From assembly GCA_003254925.1 (NCBI GenBank), contig QANZ01020749.1, forward strand, positions 13,356 through 77,355: a DNA stretch of 64,000 nt, written 5' to 3'. The DNA comes from Chamaecrista fasciculata. Lineage: Eukaryota; Streptophyta; Magnoliopsida; Fabales; Fabaceae. Positions 57,601-64,000 of the stretch are shown piece after piece (within the stretch, counting starts at the first letter, position 1; each line of letters starts with the position of its first letter). Both the position numbers and the translations under genes were made by a program. A model generated the notes under the pieces. It saw nothing but the letters and a program-made list of their open reading frames with translations, made no database searches and had not been told where the DNA came from.

Positions 57601-60600
57601 TTAAAATGGTGGCGAGATAAGGCCAATAACTTTAGAGGCATTTGTACTCTTGCACTAAACGGAACATAAGGCATTATATATTCTACCAGAACGTTAGAAA
57701 TAATACAACAGCCAAAACTGCACAAAAAGGTATGTAAAGTAGCACTCAAATATTGCACCACTGTCTAATAATTAATTGAAGGTTACTTCAATGAAAATTT
57801 CATACTGTCCTTAGATATTTAGAACAAATAATTAAACAGGAACCTTGAAGGTTCTACAGGTTTCAGTAAGGAAAAATGCACCAGGTCCACTATCTTTATG
57901 CTCATGTACAAACTCAGAATTAATAAATCTCTACATGCATAAATACACACATATTTTATAATATTTAGATTCAGTAATTTGACAGCCGTATCACATAAAA
58001 ATGACGCCTAATTTAATAGGTTTTCCTTAGGACAATACAAAGAGTATTCAAACCACATGGGTGTTAACGTTTGATCTTTTCATTTCTTTTTCTCGGGGGT
58101 TTCTTTCACTCTTCCACCTTTAGGGCTTCGTCCGTTCTAGAAGTTTTCTTCGCCATTCTTCTAATTTTTGTTTTGCCCCAGGAACTTTGGTCAGTGAAAT
58201 TATTTGATGTCAAGTCATTAATGTCAACTTGTCAATAAAATATCCCTTGTTGGACCACGATAACTAAAAATCTAAATCAAAAATGAAAAGGACTATAAGA
58301 GAATATTCAAGGAGCAAAACACGATCCTACCCAGAGATGAGATGAAATCCAGTGATTATTGTTGATGACAGTGCACCCGGAAAATTATGGGAAAGCATGA
58401 ATAACTATCAAAAATAGGTAGAAATACTAAACTTTTATATAATGACAAAGGATCCAAGAGAAAAAAAAAATACATAAAAGTTCTATGACTCACCATCATG
58501 GTCAAACACCACCTGCAGACAAAGGAAACCAAATTATATCAGTACTAACTGACTACAGTGAGTCAGAAAAAGTTGAAGTATGATATTATTATGAAAAAAA
58601 ACGAGATAACGCAAATTTTAAGGTCAATACATGAACTTTTTTTTACTTCAAAATACATAAGTATGATGAAGGGAAGACATACCGCCACATGGGAAGGGAT
58701 AAATTCCAAAACATCAATGATCTGCAAGAATGATAAATAAGAATAACTAAGATAAATCAAAAACAGCAAATTTATCCATAATGTCCTATTATTCTTTCTA
58801 TAAAAACTTAAAATAGTGTTTATAAGGGGAAACGGTCTTCGTCAACAGCTGAGGTGTTCAGAAATCAATCTAAGATTCTAAACAAGTTATAATAAACCAA
58901 AATGAGGAGAGCTTGCTCCCAGAAGCACCAAAAGTTATCTATCATATAAATTAGAATGAGAAAATCAAACATGTTATAATTATAACTTACAAGTGACAGA
59001 GCTGTAAATATTGTTAAAACCCAATCTCCATTTCCATCAGCATGTGTTAGATGACCATGGTGCAACTTTGCTATCAAACAGTTCAAGAGAATTACTAACA
59101 ATCAGTTACTTACACTCTGCCAATCAAGAACCCAAACAAAAAAGGGAAACAGGAAGACATTGTAAAACAAAGTTTCTTCCACAAGAAGAAGAAACCAATG
59201 TAGTTTTAATTAATTGTAAGGTAGTTATGAAGCCAAATATTTTAACAACCTACTTGTATAGTATTTATTTATTACAGAAATATGATTTAGCTGGGCATCT
59301 TGGATTTTCAGAATGGTTAAATCTCCTGCCATATGGTTGGTTAGGCAAAATGCACTAGCATCAATAGAGCATAATCTTCAAGATCAAATCATCCCAATAT
59401 TTTAATTTGTTTTGATTTTAATGATAATAGTACACAACCTTACTACATCATATTAGCTTCATTGAGTTATAAGTTAAAATTTTTTAATTTTAATTTTCAG
59501 TTCTAGAGATATTAGTCCATAACCTTAACTGGTTATGGAGGTTGTAATCCCATGCTAAGAACCGCTTAGGTGAGGCCTAGAAATTATTATATTAATCTCT
59601 CTAACAAATTTTAATGCTTTCCCTTAGCAGAACAATCAGTTTTAAGAATTATGGAAGCCAATTACTTGGTTTTATGCGCGATTATGATGCCTATTTCTAC
59701 CCAACAAAATCCTAAATGTTCCTTCCTTAGACTTGCCCTTAAAACTATCAAACTCACAGCCCTATTCTTCCAGGTACTGTTCAGTGTTCATAGCACCCAG
59801 GCAACCCCTAAGCTAACCATAAATGGACCTTCCCTTAAAATACCGCCAATTAACCTTCAACCCACTAAATTTCCATTCATCCTCAAATTTGTAGTTTACA
59901 GGCTACTACACCCTTATCCCATCTCTAAGTAACATTGAATATGCCTTAAAAGAGATCATACAAAAAAAAAAAAGCTTGTGCCCTGAGTAAGGAAACAATA
60001 TCAAGAAAATGGAGTATACATGAAATATGCTTTGCATACCTAAAAGCCTGTAGTATGCCCGATAAATTATCGATGTGCCATCAATGAGCATAACTCTACC
60101 ATTAAAAGGATTGGCATTGGCTGCTCCATCCACACTGGTAAGAGAACCATGCTGCAGAACTTGAAGTGGCTCATGCCCAATTTTGGAAGATGTCACGTTA
60201 CTTGGACGAGTTGTGTGAACAACTCCAAGTGAATCTGAAGTTGGACTACTAGATGCACTACAATATTTCTGAAAAACATGAAAAATGAAGAAATGCAAAA
60301 ATTTTGAGAGTGAAATCAAACATTCTAAACTTTTTCGAAAAAAAAAATCCATATCTGAAGAAAAAAATGGAATTTGTCAAATGCTTTAATATTACTGGTA
60401 TTGCACGGCTTAAATAATTAGACATGGCCATTTTTGGAAGTTTTTATTTAGAATCTCTGAAGATATATGCAGCGGATGCGTCACCTGATGATGGATCATA
60501 ACGCAACCAAACATTCAAGCAGACAAATTAGAAAATTTAGTATGTTAAATAAAATTCATCTAGATATATAAGTTTCATCACTTTAAATTGCAGTCTTTCT

Positions 60601-60973
60601 AGAACTGAAGTTTGGCTTTGAGTTATGATAATGAATACAAGCGAAGTAAGGGAGCATCACTCCCCTCCCCTTTTTTCCTGTTTTAAACCCTAAACCCCAA
60701 CAGCAAAGGAAAGAAATGTACAAAAAAATTAGTTTGAAAAGATGTTTCAAACAAATGGAAAATTTCACAGCGTCAAAAGTAGCAAATAACTTTTCAATGC
60801 ATATTGTACTTAATACTGACTTTCAAGGCTAGTTTGAATGAAGAATGAACCAGCTTTGGACTTTCGATGTTGCAAAGGCTGTTCCTTCTAGTTCTTGACA
60901 AGTTTCTTTCAAACCGTACAATGCCCCTCCAAAAGGAATGGAAGGGGACAAACAAATACTGATAGCATGCCAT
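51628..60973 (-). CDS. Organellar-type 5'-3' exonuclease (PolA exonuclease/FEN superfamily)
   Basis: Fifteen exons: 60821-60973, 60040-60268, 58991-59070, 58683-58721, 58494-58512 (19 nt), 57429-57482, 56332-56459, 56184-56252, 55381-55466, 54001-54110, 53511-53561, 52865-52923, 52501-52545, 52308-52382 and 51628-51741; about 436 residues with every phase consistent. The basic N-terminus MACYQYLFVPFHSFWRG looks like an organelle presequence. Metal-binding motifs in order: MLIDGTSIIYRAYY, VVFDHDG, VPGVEADDVIGTLALRS, VSPDKDFFQIL and LSGDRSDNIPGVDGIGDVHA (helix-hairpin-helix). This matches the plant family of At3g52050, related to the N-terminal nuclease of bacterial DNA polymerase I, and suggests primer or flap removal in organelle DNA replication or repair. 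The intron after 56332 begins GC (GAG|GCAAGT). Confidence 0.92.
54370..54800. repeat. Possible retroelement fragment in exonuclease intron 9
   Basis: This part of the long intron differs from its surroundings (higher G on the plus strand). It shares pieces such as GGGAATTAAGGAATT and GGGAGAG(T)CCTGTCCTCTCAAA with 57000-57070 in another intron of the same gene. Such GGGAGAG...CCTCTCAAA followed by CTGTAATTG resembles an LTR 3' half, but no boundaries or target duplication were found. Confidence 0.3.
56735..57190. repeat. Possible retroelement fragment in exonuclease intron 6
   Basis: G-rich segment with GAATTGGTAAGGAATTTTGGGAGAGACTTGACCTCTCAAA, then CTTGTAATGGTG and TTTATCAATATATCA, an order seen near LTR 3' ends. 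Related to 54530-54580. Limits unknown. Confidence 0.3.
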
Positions 60974-62854
60974 TTATAGAAGCGCTGAAGGTGAGTGCGG
61001 CCGGGGAAAGGGGCTTCCAGATTGTTCCATAACCTGAAAATGATGGTATTAGCGGCAAAGGGTACTGCTGTAGCCTTAAAAAACAGTGACGAGTGACGAG
61101 TGGAAGCTACAGATGTGATAGCAACTTGATTTTAATTTGGGTAAAGAAAACCTTCTTGAAAACCAAATAAGATTCAAAGAGGGAAGCCAGAACGTCCAAA
61201 GTTGCATTTTAGAAGTCCTGAAATATTGTTGGCCCATAAGAAATAAAAAAGTAAGATATTCAAAAGTTCAGTCATAGAAAGCAGCAAAAGCACATAGCCT
61301 TGCTTCCAATCAACTTTGGAAGAAACGTGTTGGGCAAACACATTGAAGCCTGGGATGCACCTGGTTACGTAATCCAGGCGTATTAAGACCTGTTTTTTAT
61401 TTAAGTAAAACAAGATAGCATATATACGGTTCGGAGACGCTAGAACAAGACTGCTATGGGCTAAATACGGATTCGCCTGGAAAGCTTACGCATTAGGGAT
61501 TCGGCTTGCTTAGCCTCTGATTTCCGTCGTGCTTTCACCGTTCCATTGCTGAAGGAGGGAAGGCTTTGAACTTTTTGAAGTCGAATCTGCCTCAACGTTT
61601 TCGGACTTCAGTCTTCAGCTAGTAAACTAGTACTCCCTCCCGGTTCTAATACTTTAGAAAATTATTTTTTTTTTAAAATATCTAATGTTTTATAAATTTA
61701 AGTGAGCATTAATTATTTTTTTATCATTCTACCCTATTAAATATAGTAGAATCATAAATATATAAATATTTTCTAAGTAATTTAATAGGAATAGTTTAGT
61801 CATTTTACTTCATTTTTCTCTCCATTCTATGTTGGCTAATTATTTCTTTAATCTGTGTAGAAACCTTNGGACCAAATCTGCAACAAAAATAGTTATGGGA
61901 CCAAATTGAAACCTCAGTCATAGTATTGGGACCAAAAGTGCACTTAAGCCAAATATTTATATTAGGCTAAAGTGCACTTTTGCTCCCATAACTTTGGCAA
62001 AGATCTCAATTCGGTCCCATAACTTTTTCTGTTTCAATTTTGGTCCCATAACTTTGGCAATGGTCTCAATTTAGTCTCATAACTTATTTTGTTGCAATTT
62101 TGATCCCATAACTTTTAAAAACGTCTCACCGTTGGTCCTAAGCTGATTTCCATTTATTATCGGCCGTTAAAGATGATCTGACATAATGAATTTGATGATG
62201 ACGTGGCAAATATGGATAAAGTTATAAGATGGATAAAAATCAACTTGGAACCAATGGTTAGGGTATAATTGAAGGACCGAAATAGGACTTCAGCCCAAGA
62301 AAAATTGAGGTTAGGATATAATTGACATCAACGTTTTACATTGAGGACATAATTGACATAAAACAAATATTAAGGGCATAATTGAAACTGACTCAAAACG
62401 TTAAGAGCACAAAAAGGTCTTTTGGCATAAACAATCTAAATTTTCTTTTCTTAATATTTCAAACAGAAGGAACGGAAGAATCCGCCTAACAAAGATGTTC
62501 ATCTCTTCTTTTAGTCAGAGAAGTTCAAAACGACGTCTGAAAAAAATGTCAAAACTCATGAGTTCTAAAGAACAGAGAAACAGAATGTGGACATTTGTTC
62601 GTGGTGACCCAACAACATGTAACAAGAAAGGAATATCTGTAGTTAACATATCATTTATCTAATATTCTCGTTATTATAATTTTCAATGGCAATAAACTAC
62701 CAAAAAAACCTAACACTAACAGAAAGTCAAAATTTAAACAAGCCAAAAGTGCTCGAAATTCGCTGCCACAGACTTAACCAAAGGAAATTAACATCTGAGG
62801 CTTCTAACTTTAAGGTATTTGTGGACAATAGAAGATGAATTTAGAGTGCTCCAA
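60974..62854. other. Gene-free stretch between the exonuclease and eIF2A genes
   Basis: The right part of the exonuclease promoter/leader (to about 61620) is followed by one end of a Stowaway-like element (TACTCCCTCCCGGTTC at about 61630), an ambiguous base N at 61868, and broken pieces of two MITE families (61869-62426). The eIF2A 3' flank follows. No gene is seen. Confidence 0.55.
61869..62426. repeat. Back-to-back MITE fragments, one chimeric
   Basis: 61869-61950 is the right end of a GGCTAAAGTGCAC-type MITE (ending AAAAGTGCACTTAAGCC), whose left half is missing beyond the N. From 61965 a second copy begins GGCTAAAGTGCACTTTTG, but after about 62260 it continues as the right arm of the other family (TTGAGGTTAGGATATAATTGAC ... 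AAAAAGGTCTTTTGGC), the type found complete at 47391-48119. So one half of each family is joined. Confidence 0.65.
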
Positions 62855-64000
62855 TCACGAAGTACTGCCAGCTTCAGCAGCCTTTTTCTCCTTCTGTTTC
62901 TCCCTCTTTTTCTTGTTTCGTAATGCATTCTTGCTGCTTGATCTATATTAATTAACAATTATCAGTTAATAACACTAGCTGTATCACAAGTAAGGACGAA
63001 ATATCAGAAAGGAAAATTTTTGCTTACCCTGTAGGGCTCTGTCCAAGCAACTGCAATATAAATCATTTTGATATTCATTAGATACATGAACTAAATCATT
63101 AAACACGAAGCTCAAAGAATTTAAGGGGTACACAAATTTGTATTAATCAGCTGAAGCTTAAGTTTTAATGTTTTATGTACCTCAGCTTGAATAGCAGCTG
63201 CCTTCTTAGCATGTGGGGGGCAGTATGCAGCTTTGACTAATGTTGGCCCTTCACCTGATTTTAATCCACGCTCTTCAGGAAAAAAGAAAAAACAGAGCCC
63301 ACAGCTTAGCCAATCACTACAGGAAAAAAGAAAAAGAAAAAAAATAGAGCCCACAACTTAACCAATTGCTACAAAAAAAAACACAGCATAAAACCTGGAC
63401 GTTTGCTGTCTTCGACTTTTACTGCGCCCAGTGATTTAGTTAATTCAGCAATGTCACCAAACATATTGGGTGACTCCGGTTTCCAGTCAACCTGCAAAAA
63501 GTTAGGATACAATTCAATGCAGTTTTAGGAAAGACTATATAAAATATAGCAGGTCAAGGCATTACTGACCTGATACAACTTGTCAAACTTCTTCTCATAG
63601 TACAAAGACCCATCGTAGTTGAAAATTTTGATCCTTTAATTGAAGAAAAAAAGGCAAAAATTAAAAAAAAAATTATTGATTAGTGAATAAGATCAAGTCT
63701 ATGAAGATATGACCACTGACAAGCTGGAAAGGAGCACATTAAAATCAGCAAAAAAGTTCCCTTTAACATCATTAGAGTTTATTAAAGGCCTTCTTATGAT
63801 ATCAACTGAACAAAATAGAAGCGGCATGTCTGAATAGCCTTTGATAATTGATACCAATAAAAATATAAACTGGTAAATATGGGTAGACAATTGCTTATTT
63901 TCTGGCATGTGTAGCCATGGTCCCACTACTGGCCAAATATCACATACCCATTATCAACTTGAAGCCTTGGAGCTGTTGTAGCTGTCATGAAATAGTGTCC
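62855..64000 (-). CDS. EIF2A: Eukaryotic translation initiation factor 2A, 3' part only
   Basis: Six exons are visible: 63948-64000 (cut by the window edge), 63570-63633, 63395-63491, 63181-63272, 63028-63050 (23 nt) and 62855-62942. Phases agree throughout. The first part (FMTATTAPRLQVDNGIKIFNY, DGSLYYEKKFDKLYQVDWKPE) is the last blade region of the WD-repeat/beta-propeller. The rest is the flexible C-terminus with the conserved YCPPHAKKAAAIQAE-LLGQSPTG segment and a Lys/Arg-rich helix (NKKKREKQKEKKAAEA) before TGA. eIF2A can deliver initiator tRNA to 40S subunits in a non-canonical way. The upstream propeller and start lie right of the window. A short tandem duplication lies in the intron at 63273-63394. 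Confidence 0.92.

Noticed and set aside
59651..59932. 93-residue ORF in an exonuclease intron
   Set aside because: Plus-strand frame inside an intron of a minus-strand gene, no domain or codon bias.
1..64000. CRISPR arrays, bacterial operons, rRNA or tRNA genes
   Set aside because: No regularly spaced repeats with unique spacers, no ribosome-binding-site pattern, no cloverleaf or rRNA-like segment was recognised; the tRNA-like string TGGTATCAGAGC is only the retroelement primer-binding site.

Overview
This is a nuclear plant chromosome window, most likely from a eudicot. The evidence is intron-rich genes with GT-AG (and two GC-AG) introns, plastid-targeted proteins (a lumenal FKBP, VIPP1, a THA8-like PPR protein, a trigger-factor-like protein), a secreted PIP-type peptide, class IV chitinases, a Ty3/gypsy chromovirus and many AT-rich MITEs. 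Species cannot be read from the sequence alone. There is no bacterial operon, CRISPR array or phage, and I recognised no tRNA or rRNA gene. Exon ends below were placed by eye from splice signals, reading phase and family homology; all add up in frame except the first exon of the trigger-factor-like gene.

Layout: 1-3129 (-) is the 5' part of BMS1, a ribosome-biogenesis GTPase that continues past the left edge. 5165-11827 (+) is a ten-exon Rab-GAP of the GYP1/TBC1D22 type. 12047-18081 is a hAT-like element that appears to have been split by a young Ty3/gypsy chromovirus (12387-17663, TSD TAAAC). 18535-19838 (-) is a THA8-like PPR gene. 20666-24038 (-) is lumenal FKBP16-3 and 24398-29191 (+) is VIPP1; these two thylakoid genes diverge from a 359-bp shared promoter. 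31388-31621 (+) encodes a PIP1-type peptide precursor with W-boxes upstream. 34360-35665 and 38296-39242 (both -) are paralogous class IV chitinases. 44685-47036 (+) is TSR2. 48391-50580 (+) is a trigger-factor-like plastid protein. 51628-60973 (-) is a 15-exon organellar-type 5'-3' exonuclease. 62855-64000 (-) is the 3' part of eIF2A, running off the right edge.

The genes do not form a pathway. Partial themes are ribosome biogenesis and translation (BMS1, TSR2, eIF2A, trigger factor-like), thylakoid biology (FKBP16-3, VIPP1, THA8-like) and a defence block (PIP peptide and two chitinases at 31-39 kb).

The space between genes is dominated by fold-back MITEs whose arms carry variants of the motif TTTGGTCC. 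Four have exact 9-bp target duplications and one has 8 of 9, which points to Mutator-type elements. Other items are a nested solo LTR, a second copy of the 5' end of the trigger-factor-like gene 6.5 kb upstream, a tandem duplication inside a TSR2 intron, and a recurring pattern of 13-18 bp insertions that end in an A-run and are flanked by 12-17 bp direct repeats, which look like extremely 5'-truncated retroposition events.
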